From contig NZ_JBEBOY010000017.1 in NCBI RefSeq assembly GCF_040396155.1, positions 4,408-68,407 on the forward strand: 64,000 nucleotides of DNA. The letters are read 5' to 3'. The DNA comes from Tissierella praeacuta_A. GTDB lineage: Bacteria; Bacillota; Clostridia; Tissierellales; Tissierellaceae. The notes under the pieces are model-generated. The model had not been told where the DNA came from. It did no database searches and worked only from the letters and a program-made list of their open reading frames with translations. Positions 9,004 through 17,877 of the stretch are shown in pieces (within the stretch, counting starts at the first letter, position 1; every line of letters starts with the position of its first letter). A program made the translations under genes and the position numbers.

Positions 9004-9770
9004 GTTCTATCATCCTTTAACTTTCTCATCTTCTTAATCTGTTTCATAAACTCACTCTTAGGTTCTGATAATATAGAACTTATAGACCCATTTCCTACCA
9101 TTTCTCCATCTTCCATTACATAAACCTGTTCACATATTTCTTCAAGAACATCTATATTATGAGATATTAATAAAATACCTGAAGATTCTTTGAACTTTTT
9201 TAATTCATTGACCAATATTTTAGTATTTTCAAAATCTAATGCAGAAGTAGGCTCATCAGCCAATATATAATCCGTATTTAAACCAGTTAATATTGCACAA
9301 GTTATTCTCTGCAACTGTCCTCCTGATAATTCATTGGAATTTGAATTTAAAATCCTATCTGTATCATTTAGTCCTAGTTGTTTTAGCTTTTCTACTGCTA
9401 TGGATTTCGCATTTTTTTTAGATATATTTAATCTATCTGTAAAAATTTCAATCATTAATTTTTCAGTAGTATATCTAGTATCAAAAGCTGACATTGGATT
9501 TTGTGGAATATAACCTATTTTTCTTCCACTTATTTTTCGTATTTCCTTATTAGACAAATCAGTTATATTTAAACTGTCTATAAAAATATCTCCATTATAT
9601 TTTTTGAAATTAGAATTATTTATTCCAAAAATAGTTTTTAAAAGAGTACTTTTTCCCGAACCACTTTTACCTGTTAATCCTACTATTTCTCCTTTAGATA
9701 TATTTAAATTTATATCTTTAATAATCTTCTTTTCATTTGTTCCTACTGTTAGATTTTTAATTTCAATCAT
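8970..9770 (-). CDS. Opp/Nik-type ABC transporter ATP-binding protein (first ATPase)
   Basis: A 266-residue ATPase with Walker A GKSGSGKST, signature LSGGQLQR, Walker B YILADEP and switch His in LLISHN. Short length fits NikD/CntD rather than OppD. The start ATG overlaps the end of the upstream permease gene by 8 bases. Together with the next gene it forms the ATPase heterodimer of the importer. Confidence 0.9.
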   Translation of the reverse strand: MIEIKNLTVGTNEKKIIKDINLNISKGEIVGLTGKSGSGKSTLLKTIFGINNSNFKKYNGDIFIDSLNITDLSNKEIRKISGRKIGYIPQNPMSAFDTRYTTEKLMIEIFTDRLNISKKNAKSIAVEKLKQLGLNDTDRILNSNSNELSGGQLQRITCAILTGLNTDYILADEPTSALDFENTKILVNELKKFKESSGILLISHNIDVLEEICEQVYVMEDGEMVGNGSISSILSEPKSEFMKQIKKMRKLKDDRTWNTEKYCFKA

Positions 9771-10554
9771 TGCTATTCAATCCTCCTATACTACTTCCCA
9801 TAATATTAAAAGTTAAAGAGGATATTATTACAGCAAGTATTGGATATATAATTAGTTTAGGATTTACTAGTCCATAATTTCTAGATTCTAGAATCATAGT
9901 TCCCCAGTCCACCACATTATCCCCAAGATTTAATCCTATAAAGGAAAATCCTGTTATTGTAAGTATCATGTCTGCTGAAGATAATGAGATAAACTCAATC
10001 ATATCATTAAATATATTTGGTAGAATATGAACAAATAGTATTCTAAATTTTGAAGCTCCTGATGACCTAACACATAATACATATGCTTTTTTTAGTTCTA
10101 AATCTGTCTTTGTCTTTACAAGTTTCATATATCTTAGAGAATAAGAAACTGTCATAGCTAAAATCATAGTTCTAATTCCATTTCCCCAAGCACCTATAAA
10201 AACTATTAAATATGCAATTGGCGGAATAGAAGTTATTGCATTTATAGCTCCATCTACTATTGAGTAAGTTCCAATTATAGATTTAGAAAGTATCACTCCT
10301 AATAAAGTTCCTACTATAAATATAATTAGTCCACCAAATAAAATAATTCCTAATGTAGTTTTTCCTCCGTATAATAATCTAGATAAAACACATCTTCCTA
10401 AATGGTCTGTACCTAGTAGATATTTATTAGAAGAACTTTGAAATCTATTCATAATATCTGCTTCTTGTGGATCATTTGGTGCAAATAAAAAACTCATAAA
10501 CATTAAAATAATTAATATTATAGAAATTCCTACAGTTATATATTTCTTATTCAT
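9763..10554 (-). CDS. Opp/Nik-type ABC transporter permease (C-type subunit)
   Basis: A 263-residue membrane protein with an N-terminal segment carrying the LLGTDHLGRCVLSRLLYGG motif of DppC/NikC permeases, followed by about five membrane helices. The cytoplasmic EAA-like loop that contacts the ATPase lies around VRSSGASKFRILFVHILPN. It follows the B-type permease by two bases. Confidence 0.9.
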   Translation of the reverse strand: MNKKYITVGISIILIILMFMSFLFAPNDPQEADIMNRFQSSSNKYLLGTDHLGRCVLSRLLYGGKTTLGIILFGGLIIFIVGTLLGVILSKSIIGTYSIVDGAINAITSIPPIAYLIVFIGAWGNGIRTMILAMTVSYSLRYMKLVKTKTDLELKKAYVLCVRSSGASKFRILFVHILPNIFNDMIEFISLSSADMILTITGFSFIGLNLGDNVVDWGTMILESRNYGLVNPKLIIYPILAVIISSLTFNIMGSSIGGLNSND

Positions 10555-10556
10555 AG

Positions 10557-11483
10557 CTAACTCCTTTCTCCTTCTATTCTTTCATTTATAATATCCGCCA
10601 TAATATTCATTAAAGCTATGAAAAAAGCCAAGAAAAATACTGTTGAATGTATCATAGGAGCATCTCTTTCTATAACACTATTTACAATTAAATATCCAAA
10701 ACCTGGTACTGAAAACACTCTCTCTATTACAGTAGCCCCTGCTATGGATAGACCTATACTCTGTAGAAAACTCGGAATAATTCCTAGTATTCCATTTGGG
10801 ATTAAATGATTTATAAGCATTTTAAATTCAGACAAACCTTGACATCTTAAGTACGTAGAATAATCTTCATTACTCTCTTTAATTAGCCCGTTATAAAATA
10901 ACGGTACATAAAAACATATTATAAAAACTGCTAAACATATAGCTGGAGGAATTGAACCTTTAAACCCAATATTATTAGTAACAGAAATTAAATTATATTT
11001 AACACCAAAAATATCTAAAAATAAAGTAGATATATAAAATGATGGTACTGATATTCCAACTATACATAATACTTTAAATAATCTTCTTATGAGTTTATTT
11101 TTTATAATAAACATAAGTGACCCAATAACTATGATTAATACAAATTGTATAATTGATGATATTCCTACAATTAATAATGTTTTAGGAAAGGCTTTCCATA
11201 TTTCATCCCAAACACTATATCCACTTACTAAGGATTTTCCTAAATCCATTTGAAATAATCCTTTTAGCCAAGAAAAATATTGTACAAGTAATGGTTTATC
11301 AAAACCCATACTGATTCTAATATTTTCTATTTGAAGTTCTGTTGGATTTCCTATTGCCCTTTTAGCATAAGCCGTTGCAGGATCAACTTTTGAAACTCTC
11401 ATAAGTATAAATGAAAGTAAAGTTACAAATAATAAAGTGAAAAAAAGTTCACTTAATCTCTTTATAATCTTTTTTACATCCAA
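10557..11483 (-). CDS. Opp/Nik-type ABC transporter permease (B-type subunit), first gene of operon
   Basis: A 308-residue permease with the DppB/NikB hallmarks: N-terminal helix, then FILMRVSKVDPA, and the loop RCQGLSEFKMLINHLIPN near the end, followed by GATVIERVFSVPGFGYL. About six membrane helices. The start is a TTG with a weak AGGTGATG site about 10 bases away; no better start is in frame. The promoter region carries a Fur-box-like palindrome at 11544-11556. Confidence 0.88.
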   Translation of the reverse strand: MDVKKIIKRLSELFFTLLFVTLLSFILMRVSKVDPATAYAKRAIGNPTELQIENIRISMGFDKPLLVQYFSWLKGLFQMDLGKSLVSGYSVWDEIWKAFPKTLLIVGISSIIQFVLIIVIGSLMFIIKNKLIRRLFKVLCIVGISVPSFYISTLFLDIFGVKYNLISVTNNIGFKGSIPPAICLAVFIICFYVPLFYNGLIKESNEDYSTYLRCQGLSEFKMLINHLIPNGILGIIPSFLQSIGLSIAGATVIERVFSVPGFGYLIVNSVIERDAPMIHSTVFFLAFFIALMNIMADIINERIEGERS

Positions 11484-11543
11484 TTTTATAATACATCACC
11501 TACTTTCTTAATTGATTTTCATAAGAATAAATATACACTAATT

Positions 11544-11556
11544 GATAATGATTATC
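11544..11556. promoter_or_regulatory. Fur-box-like operator before the ABC importer operon
   Basis: GATAATGATTATC matches the core of the Fur consensus (GATAATGATAATCATTATC) and is palindromic. It lies about 60 bases upstream of the first permease gene. It suggests iron repression of the importer. Confidence 0.65.
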
Positions 11557-11614
11557 TTTCCTGTTTGGACTTTTCTTTTCCCTTTTAGATATTTTTGTGA
11601 ATTAATAGTAAGCA

Positions 11615-11642
11615 AGTAGGAGATAATCAACTACCTCCTACT
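11615..11642. terminator. Hairpin between the MATE gene and the importer promoter
   Basis: Inverted repeat AGTAGGAG (11615-11622) with CTCCTACT (11635-11642), loop 12, downstream of the MATE stop codon. No strong T-run follows in the MATE direction, so function as a terminator is only likely. Confidence 0.4.
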
Positions 11643-11667
11643 CGATTAATCTTATATTCTAAGTTTT

Positions 11668-13014
11668 TTATAATTCTATCTTTATAGCTTTTAATCTTTT
11701 ATATTCTTTTTTCTGTAATGCTAGTCCTACTATAATCATGATGAAGTCTACAATTGGTTGAGCGAACCAAACTCCATTGATTCCAAATGTTTTTGAAAAC
11801 AATAGTAAGCTAGGAACAAATAATATTAGTTGTCTTAGTAAAACTATTCTACTGGCAATGCTGCCTTTACCTATGGATTGAAAAAATGTTATGTTCATTA
11901 TCATTATTCCATAAAGAATGAATACGGTATAGAAACTTCTAAAATATCCTATGCCTAAAGCTATTATTTCACTATTTATATTAAAAAGACTTAAAATAAA
12001 ATCTGGTTTTAACATAATTGGTAGATAAAAAATTCCAGCAAGGATAGTGCCCCATTTCATAAATATTTTTACTGCTTCTATTACTCTATGATATTTTTGG
12101 GCGCCATAGTTTGTTCCTACAATAGGTTGAAGTCCTTGACTCATTCCCCATATAGGTATAAAGCAAAATGCATAAAGACTTAGACTTGCTGACATTAAAA
12201 TCCCATGGATCTCTCCTCCATATTTAAAAGACTGTCTGTATAGAAGAGTCTGCTGAATCATCATAAGTACTTGTATTATCATTGCAGATATTCCTACCTG
12301 AAACATCTCTAAGTAGATGGTTTTTTCAAATTTTATTTTTGTTATCTTTATATTTTTGCTTTTGTTTTTAAAGTAGTTCCATGTTACTATTGCCTGAATT
12401 ATTTGTGCTACTACAGTAGCTATTGCAGCCCCTTCTATTCCATAGTTTCCCATGTTCTTCATTAAGATTGGATCTAGTACTATATTTATAAAAGCTCCAA
12501 GTCCCATAATCTTCATAGCGTCTTTCATAAGACCTTCTCCGCGGATTAACATATTAGCACTTTGAGTGAAGTTTACAAATAATGATCCTATATATGCAAT
12601 TCTTAGATATCTAACTCCTAAATCTAATATTTCTCCAGTTGCACCGGACATTCCTATTAGTTTTCTTGAAAAAGTGATTCCGAAAATAGTTATTATTGTT
12701 GAAAAAAGAATTATCCATGCCATTAGATTTCCCATAATCTTGTCTACAGTTTTTTTATCATCTCTTCCCAAGGCACGAGAGAGTATGGAAACTGAACCTA
12801 CTCCTACTAGCGTGGCTATTCCGTTGTTAAGCATGGTAAAGGGTGTTGCTATACTTATGGCACTCATGGCCTTTTCTCCTAATATTTGTCCTCCAAAAAC
12901 TCTATCCATAAAGGGATAGAGACCTATTATTACCATTCCTATAATTGCAGGAATAGATAATTTAAACATAAGTTTTTTTATATCCTGATTTAATATTTCA
13001 TCTTTCATAGTCAT
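11668..13014 (-). CDS. MATE-family efflux transporter
   Basis: A 448-residue protein with twelve hydrophobic helices and the internal twofold repeat of MATE exporters; the first helix region has SIPAIIGMVIIGLYPFMDRV, and the second half restarts near LYLEMFQVGISAMIIQVLMM. It uses a sodium or proton gradient to export a small molecule. It starts at ATG 13014 with GGAGAG upstream. Its promoter carries a Fur-box-like palindrome (13146) and a mini-ORF (13066-13101). In this setting it may export a metallophore or protect from an imported compound; that is inference. Confidence 0.88.
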   Translation of the reverse strand: MTMKDEILNQDIKKLMFKLSIPAIIGMVIIGLYPFMDRVFGGQILGEKAMSAISIATPFTMLNNGIATLVGVGSVSILSRALGRDDKKTVDKIMGNLMAWIILFSTIITIFGITFSRKLIGMSGATGEILDLGVRYLRIAYIGSLFVNFTQSANMLIRGEGLMKDAMKIMGLGAFINIVLDPILMKNMGNYGIEGAAIATVVAQIIQAIVTWNYFKNKSKNIKITKIKFEKTIYLEMFQVGISAMIIQVLMMIQQTLLYRQSFKYGGEIHGILMSASLSLYAFCFIPIWGMSQGLQPIVGTNYGAQKYHRVIEAVKIFMKWGTILAGIFYLPIMLKPDFILSLFNINSEIIALGIGYFRSFYTVFILYGIMIMNITFFQSIGKGSIASRIVLLRQLILFVPSLLLFSKTFGINGVWFAQPIVDFIMIIVGLALQKKEYKRLKAIKIEL

Positions 13015-13065
13015 TTCTCTCTCCTTTTAATTACTCTTATCTGCTAAATACTAGGCGTTCCTGTT

Positions 13066-13101
13066 TTATAATATCTTAAGTCTTCTGTTAATCTCTTTCA
13101 T
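13066..13101 (-). CDS. Possible 11-codon leader peptide before the MATE gene
   Basis: An ATG at 13101 with a near-perfect AAGGAGGAG site 5 bases upstream opens an 11-codon frame (MKEINRRLKIL) ending in TAA. It lies between the Fur-box-like site and the MATE start. A site this strong before so short a frame suggests a translated leader with a regulatory role, but it could be a leftover start. Confidence 0.35.
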   Translation of the reverse strand: MKEINRRLKIL

Positions 13102-13145
13102 ATTATCTCCTCCTTGTAAAAGCATTTATATTATGTTATATTGTT

Positions 13146-13164
13146 GATAATCATTATCAATGAT
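13146..13164. promoter_or_regulatory. Fur-box-like operator between the MATE and AraC genes
   Basis: GATAATCATTATC (13146-13158) followed by AATGAT closely matches the 19-bp Fur consensus. It sits between two divergent genes (MATE, minus; AraC, plus) and could repress both when iron is abundant. Confidence 0.72.
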
Positions 13165-13250
13165 ATAGTTTTTTAATTTCTAAAACAATAGTTTAAGAGT
13201 TAGTACGACTTAAATAGATAATTAAAAGGTCAAAATGTATAGGTGATATT

Positions 13251-14204
13251 ATGGATTGTAGTGAAATCAGAAAAGAACAATTAAAATATTTTGGATTTAT
13301 AAAAAAAGAAAATCCATTTTATAGAAATGGGGAATATTTTAATTTAAATAAAAAAATAGGTAATGGTGGATATTGGCTATATGATTATAAAGGCCTTTTT
13401 GCCATAAGTATTCATGATTTTTATTTCTTTAATGATTTTTATTTTTCAACAGATATGTATGTAGATGAAGATCCTAAGTATTTGAGTATCTCATATAATA
13501 TAGATATTACAGGCGATTTTTTAGATTCTAAGTTAAATATAAGAAACAATTCTATAAATGGATTTTTATATGGAGAAAATAGAATACATGCACTTATAAA
13601 AAACAATACGCCTGTATATTCTATTTCTATAGAAATCTATCCCAAATATTATGAAGAACTTACTAATAGATTTGGTTTGGAAAAGAATTATTTAAAAAAT
13701 GCCCTTTTAACTTTTAAAGGTGACACAGGTTTCTATGAAATGATGATACTTCTTCAAGAGATAATAAGCTTTAAAGGAATAGGACTTTCTGCAGAACTTT
13801 TCTACGAAAGTAAAGTTACTGAAGCCGTAGCACTTCTTTTAGCTAAAGTAGAAGAAGAAAATATATATGTATCTAATAAAGAATATCAAGAAATTAAAGA
13901 CATAAATAAATATATATTAAATAATTTAGATAGAAATATATCTCAAAAGGAACTCTGTGAGAAATTCTTTATGGGAAAAACTAAACTACAAACTCAGTTT
14001 AAAAAAGTAAATAATCTAACTATTTCTGAATTTATTAAATTAAATAAAATAGAAAAATCTAAAACATTATTAAAAGATAATACTCTGAGTATCAAAGATA
14101 TATCAAAACAACTAGGATATCCTAGCCAAAGTAGATTTACAGAAGTCTTTAAGGAAAGTACAAATATATTACCTAGTGAATATAGAAATATACATTGCTT
14201 GTGA
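13251..14204 (+). CDS. AraC-family transcriptional regulator (second copy)
   Basis: A 317-residue regulator related in layout to the one at 5638. The C-terminus (about 215-315) holds two helix-turn-helix units: ISQKELCEKFFMGKTKLQTQ and IKDISKQLGYPSQSRFTEVF. ATG with AGGTGAT upstream. It is divergent from the MATE gene with the Fur-box-like site between them. Likely activates the importer, the MATE gene or both when a chelate is present, the way YbtA-type regulators do; the ligand is unknown. Confidence 0.87.
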   Translation: MDCSEIRKEQLKYFGFIKKENPFYRNGEYFNLNKKIGNGGYWLYDYKGLFAISIHDFYFFNDFYFSTDMYVDEDPKYLSISYNIDITGDFLDSKLNIRNNSINGFLYGENRIHALIKNNTPVYSISIEIYPKYYEELTNRFGLEKNYLKNALLTFKGDTGFYEMMILLQEIISFKGIGLSAELFYESKVTEAVALLLAKVEEENIYVSNKEYQEIKDINKYILNNLDRNISQKELCEKFFMGKTKLQTQFKKVNNLTISEFIKLNKIEKSKTLLKDNTLSIKDISKQLGYPSQSRFTEVFKESTNILPSEYRNIHCL

Positions 14205-14214
14205 TAAATCTATT

Positions 14215-14454
14215 TTAGATAGATATAAAAAATAATCCTAAAGTTCTGGAGTAGAACCTTAGGATTATTAACTTAAAGACATATAATTCACCATTAACCT
14301 TTACCATAGGAATCCTGTCCCATGCGACTTCATCGGTGACCACAATAGGTTTAGAATGTTCACCACTTCCTAGAACAGCAGTATCTTGATCACAACGTAT
14401 CAAAAGCAAAGTCGCACAAGTTATGACTATAACTAACGATATATACTTTCTCAT
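14215..14454 (-). pseudogene. Truncated lipoprotein gene running into a terminator
   Basis: The frame starts well (AGGAGG, ATG, lipobox ending at Cys21, LLIRC) and reads IPMVKVNGELY, a segment also present as RPMVMINGELY in the 313-residue protein at 36378. In that protein about 200 residues follow; here, after about 58 codons, the frame runs straight through the terminator hairpin at 14231-14269, so the last 20 codons are not real. The 3' part of the gene has been lost by deletion. An exported fragment might still be made. Confidence 0.55.
14231..14269. terminator. Bidirectional terminator after the second AraC gene
   Basis: Outer stem AATAATCCTAA (14231-14241) with TTAGGATTATT (14259-14269), extended inward by weaker pairs. 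A-run and T-run flank it. It ends the AraC transcript and lies inside the broken lipoprotein frame. Confidence 0.85.
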
Positions 14455-14680
14455 ATCTATTCCTCCTAAAGAATTTTATTTGAATTTCTATAGGTACTTC
14501 TTTACTCGTACCAATATATAAAAATATCTAAATATAAATATGGATTTAAGATCTCCAAATTCCTGAATGAGTTCTTTAGATTGGCATGATGTAAATACTT
14601 TATAGTGTCCTAAATTCCGCATTTTGATTATTTATATAATACTAATTTCTGTTCAAAATTTGAGGGTTAAAGTTAGTTTC

Positions 14681-15594
14681 CTATTTTGAAGAAGATGATG
14701 ATAAGTACCGTCTGAACTCTAGTGGTGTCATCATCATCTTCTGCTTAAAATATTTAATATAATGGCTTGTATGATTGAATCCGATCATGTAGGCTATTTC
14801 TGTTATAGAATAATCTGTGGTTTTTAACAACTCAATGCTTTTATTGAGTCTATAACCTAGCAAATACTTATAAGGAGTAGTTTGCAAAATACTTTTGAAA
14901 CAACGAATACATTCTGCTTTGCTTACATGTGCACTCTTAGAAATGTCCTCCAAGGAAATATTCTTTTCAAAGCTCGTATTGATAAAAGATAGAAAAGTCT
15001 GCATTCGCTCCTGTTTTCTGCTATTGACTTTAGATAATTCTGAAGATGGGATTTCTACATTTGATATAATAGTAAACCAGATATTAACAAGCCTTATGGA
15101 TATCTGATATTCATAAAATTTTATATTATATTTGCTATTTACCAATTGGCTTAATTCACTTAACATAGTCAAAATCAGTGTTTGCCATGTTTCTGTTGAT
15201 TTAAAAACAATCAATGGCAGTGAAGAACTGTTAGTAAAGGGTAGCACATTGTTTTCTGCCATAAAACTACCTGGGTAAAAAGTGAGGAAATGTTGTGGGA
15301 ATATAAAACTTCTATAATGGCAATCTAATTTCTCAGTAATTTGGTGCAATACCCTTTATTTATAAATATAGCTTCTCCTGCTTTTAAATCACATGAATAA
15401 TTAACTGTTTGAATATGGACTATGCCTTTTAACACAAGGACAAACTGTACTTCTTCATGCCAATGCATAGCTTTAAATCCTAAGTTTAGAGGAAAGCATT
15501 CTCTGCTTTCTATTTCCAAAGTTAAAAATGGAAAAGCTGTATCTCCTAGTGGATTTATAGAATGTATAATTTCATCTGTGTATATATCTGTCAT
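14681..15594 (-). pseudogene. AraC-family regulator with cupin domain, frameshifted
   Basis: Two overlapping frames make one regulator. The first (from ATG 15594) is an AraC_binding cupin start with the histidine-rich MHWHEEVQFVLVLKG and AGEAIFINKG. The second continues as LHQITEKLDCHYRSF and ends in a full AraC helix-turn-helix pair (ISLEDISKSAHVSKAECIRC and ITEIAYMIGFNHTSHYIKYF). Adding one C to the CCC run at 15352-15354 restores a single frame of about 300 residues. It could be a true pseudogene or a one-base sequence error. It is divergent from the small Cys-rich gene at 15781. Confidence 0.75.
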
Positions 15595-15780
15595 TGTATC
15601 CCCCTATATTTGATAATATTATTATATTTATCTGCTTATATATGTGTATTAAGCAAAATAATAAGATGATATTATTATATCTATTAGCAAAGGTAATAGT
15701 CAATACTTTGCGAATGGTGATAAACTAATTTATAAAAAAGAAATATCTATTCCCTATTTTAAAACTTAGGAGGTAATTGA

Positions 15781-16083
15781 ATGATAATTGACGGGCATCC
15801 AAAAGAGAAAGAAGCAATGGAGGCATTTCACCGAGGCAATAGAGCAGAAGGCTTGAAAATTCAAGACGAATTTATCCAAGATTTACGTGATGCTATGAAA
15901 ACACAAGACCATTGTTCATGTAAAAAGGCTTGCAAGTTTCATGGCAAATGCATAGAATGTGTAGCAATACATAGAGCACATCAGGATCATCTACCAAACT
16001 GTTTCCGAATCATGGTGAATCAAAAGATTTTAAAAATATCTGAACTGACAGAACATACAATAATTGATGATTTAAAGAGGTAG
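15781..16083 (+). CDS. Small cysteine-rich protein, probably metal-binding
   Basis: A 100-residue soluble protein with a compact C-terminal cluster CSCKKACKFHGKC.ECVAIHRAH...LPNC, six cysteines and three histidines that could bind zinc or iron. Similar clusters occur in short uncharacterised clostridial proteins (DUF6485-like pattern). The N-terminal half is a plain helix-rich segment. ATG with AGGAGG 7 bases upstream. It is divergent from the broken AraC gene, which may have controlled it. Confidence 0.65.
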   Translation: MIIDGHPKEKEAMEAFHRGNRAEGLKIQDEFIQDLRDAMKTQDHCSCKKACKFHGKCIECVAIHRAHQDHLPNCFRIMVNQKILKISELTEHTIIDDLKR

Positions 16084-16165
16084 GACTTTATAAACTTTTA
16101 AATATCTCATAACTCGTATGCTTGACCGCAAATTTATTTAATTCTTTTTTGTTTATATGAAAACG

Positions 16166-16196
16166 AAGGCACTAAGATGTTTCATCTTAATGCCTT
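16166..16196 (+). terminator. Terminator after the Cys-rich gene
   Basis: Inverted repeat AAGGCACTAAGATG (16166-16179) with CATCTTAATGCCTT (16183-16196), one mismatch, followed by T-rich sequence. A similar-looking hairpin lies at about 31318-31353. The rest of 16197-16428 holds no gene that I can see. Confidence 0.75.
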
Positions 16197-16428
16197 TATA
16201 TTTTCATTGAATTTTATTTTTTAAACTTACAAGAGATAAATCACATAATTCTATATATCCTATAAGTAATTTTATACTAAGATTTTATTATCTCACAAAC
16301 TATCACCTATTATAATTCATAGACTTTTATCAATGATTACCAAGTATCAATACACTAATTCAATAATATACTATAAAGTTAATATCATTCGTAAAATCTA
16401 ATATATTTTGAAGTTCAGTAGTTGTTAC

Positions 16429-16920
16429 TTATTTATAGTAGATATTTGGTTTTATAGGTAAAACTTCATTGATACGAAGCGTATCATAAGGGATATCATC
16501 TATATTCTCAAGGAATTCTTCGGCTGTTCCAAAAACAAGAACTCCGTAGGTCTTGACTCCGTGCTCATCAATATATGCAAGAGCATCTTCATAGAAATCT
16601 GTTTTGAAATAATTATAATCAAAGATGTCTACAAATTCTTCTCGATTTCTCAGATAATCCAGGCGTGATCTGAAATGAATCCCATAGGCTTCAGAAATAG
16701 CTTTCGGATAATCTTTTTCTGACAGTACAGAATCCTCCCTAAAATCTAAAAGATAAAAAATAGGATATTTTTCTGGATCAGGACGTCGATTAGAAGATAG
16801 TTCATCATTAAAGTTCGGGTTGAATCCAATTAAATGCATCAGCTGAGTCTCACTCCACTGATTTCCTGAATCCACCGTTCGGATTCCTACCCATTTGAAG
16901 TTCAGTGATGGATAATCCAT
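16429..16920 (-). pseudogene. Anti-sigma factor lacking its N-terminal and membrane part
   Basis: From ATG 16920 (with GGAGGG upstream, inside the sigma gene) 163 codons read as the C-terminal extracytoplasmic domain of clostridial anti-sigma proteins (Sigma_reg_C type): YPSLNFKWVGIRT, then YPIFYLLDF, YPKAISEAYGIHFRSRL and VDIFDYNYFKTDFYEDAL. The cytoplasmic sigma-binding part and the membrane helix that normally come first are missing; only the start codon and one or two codons remain before the C-terminal domain. A clean internal deletion, in frame, explains this. The product would be cytoplasmic and unable to hold the sigma factor at the membrane, so the sigma factor may be unrestrained. 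Confidence 0.65.
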
Positions 16921-17401
16921 TTTCTCCCTCCAATTCTTTCTTAAGCCTTTTTCTAGCTCTAAATAACATTGTCTTAGCAGCACCCTCTGTAATATTTCTT
17001 GAATTACTAATCTCTTTAATCGAAAAACCACAGAAATAATAAAGAATAAGAATTTCTTTGTATGCCTCATTTAGATTTAATACTAAATTATATAAATACT
17101 TATTTTTTTCTGATGCGATCATTTTATCTAATGGTGTTTCATTATTAGATAAAATATCTTCAAGATTATTTCCACTGCTATACTCCCTATCTCTCTTAAG
17201 AAAATCTAAATATAGATTTTTACAAACTCTAAATAGCCAATATTTAAAGTAACTCACATCATCAAGAGACAAATATGCCTTAAAAAAGGTATCACTCATT
17301 ATATCCTGTGCTAAATGATGATTTTTACACAATGAAAATGCATAGAGATATAATTCTCTGTGATATTTAATATATAATTTTTCCATCTGATCATTTATCA
17401 C
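16850..17401 (-). CDS. ECF-type RNA polymerase sigma factor
   Basis: A 183-residue sigma-70 family protein. Region 2 (about 10-75) contains HLAQDIMSDTFFKAYL and the helix VSYFKYWLFRVCKNLYLDFL; region 4 (about 110-165) contains YKEILILYYFCGFSIKEIS and the recognition helix of the GAAKTMLFRARKRLKKEL type. It starts at GTG with AAAGGGG 8 bases upstream. The natural end is probably near KKELEGENG: beyond this the frame continues 22 codons across the deleted anti-sigma gene. It would direct polymerase to stress or envelope promoters, probably including its own. Confidence 0.85.
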   Translation of the reverse strand: MINDQMEKLYIKYHRELYLYAFSLCKNHHLAQDIMSDTFFKAYLSLDDVSYFKYWLFRVCKNLYLDFLKRDREYSSGNNLEDILSNNETPLDKMIASEKNKYLYNLVLNLNEAYKEILILYYFCGFSIKEISNSRNITEGAAKTMLFRARKRLKKELEGENGLSITELQMGRNPNGGFRKSVE

Positions 17402-17877
17402 TTCGATACCCCTTTCAATATATAAATGAATTATAAAGATTTAGGTTACATTTTTACTCAAAAAATTAAAAATAAAATAATTTACAAATTATATTTATAG
17501 CTGACTCAGAACCAATGGTCTAAGTCAGCTATAAAAAATCACTTTTATTCTATTTTGTTAATTTATTCAACTATACCAGCAAAATCCCATTCTATTACTG
17601 ACAATAAAAATGGTAATTTCAATTTACTAATACTATAACCACGCGTAACTATTAAACTAATAACCCCATCAAGCCCATGATTTTACTAGCCATTTCTTGT
17701 CAGCAAACAAACAGACTCCATATGCCTTGAGTGCTGATGGTAAACAAACTAACCCTTAAAAATGTAGTAAAGTTTATCTTAGAAAATAATACTATTAATA
17801 AAATTAGGCTTACCGTTAAGAGTAAGCCACTTCTACCATTTAATAACTATGACGTTAAATAAGAACAGTACATTATA
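17402..17877. other. Intergenic region with two hairpins
   Basis: No gene recognised. Inverted repeats: TTATAGCTGACT (17495-17506) with its complement at 17523-17534, followed by an A-run and T's, terminator-like; and GGCTTAC (17807-17813) with GTAAGCC (17822-17828). Around 17715-17740 is a short stretch resembling the dispersed repeat seen at 23146 and 35131. Confidence 0.4.
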
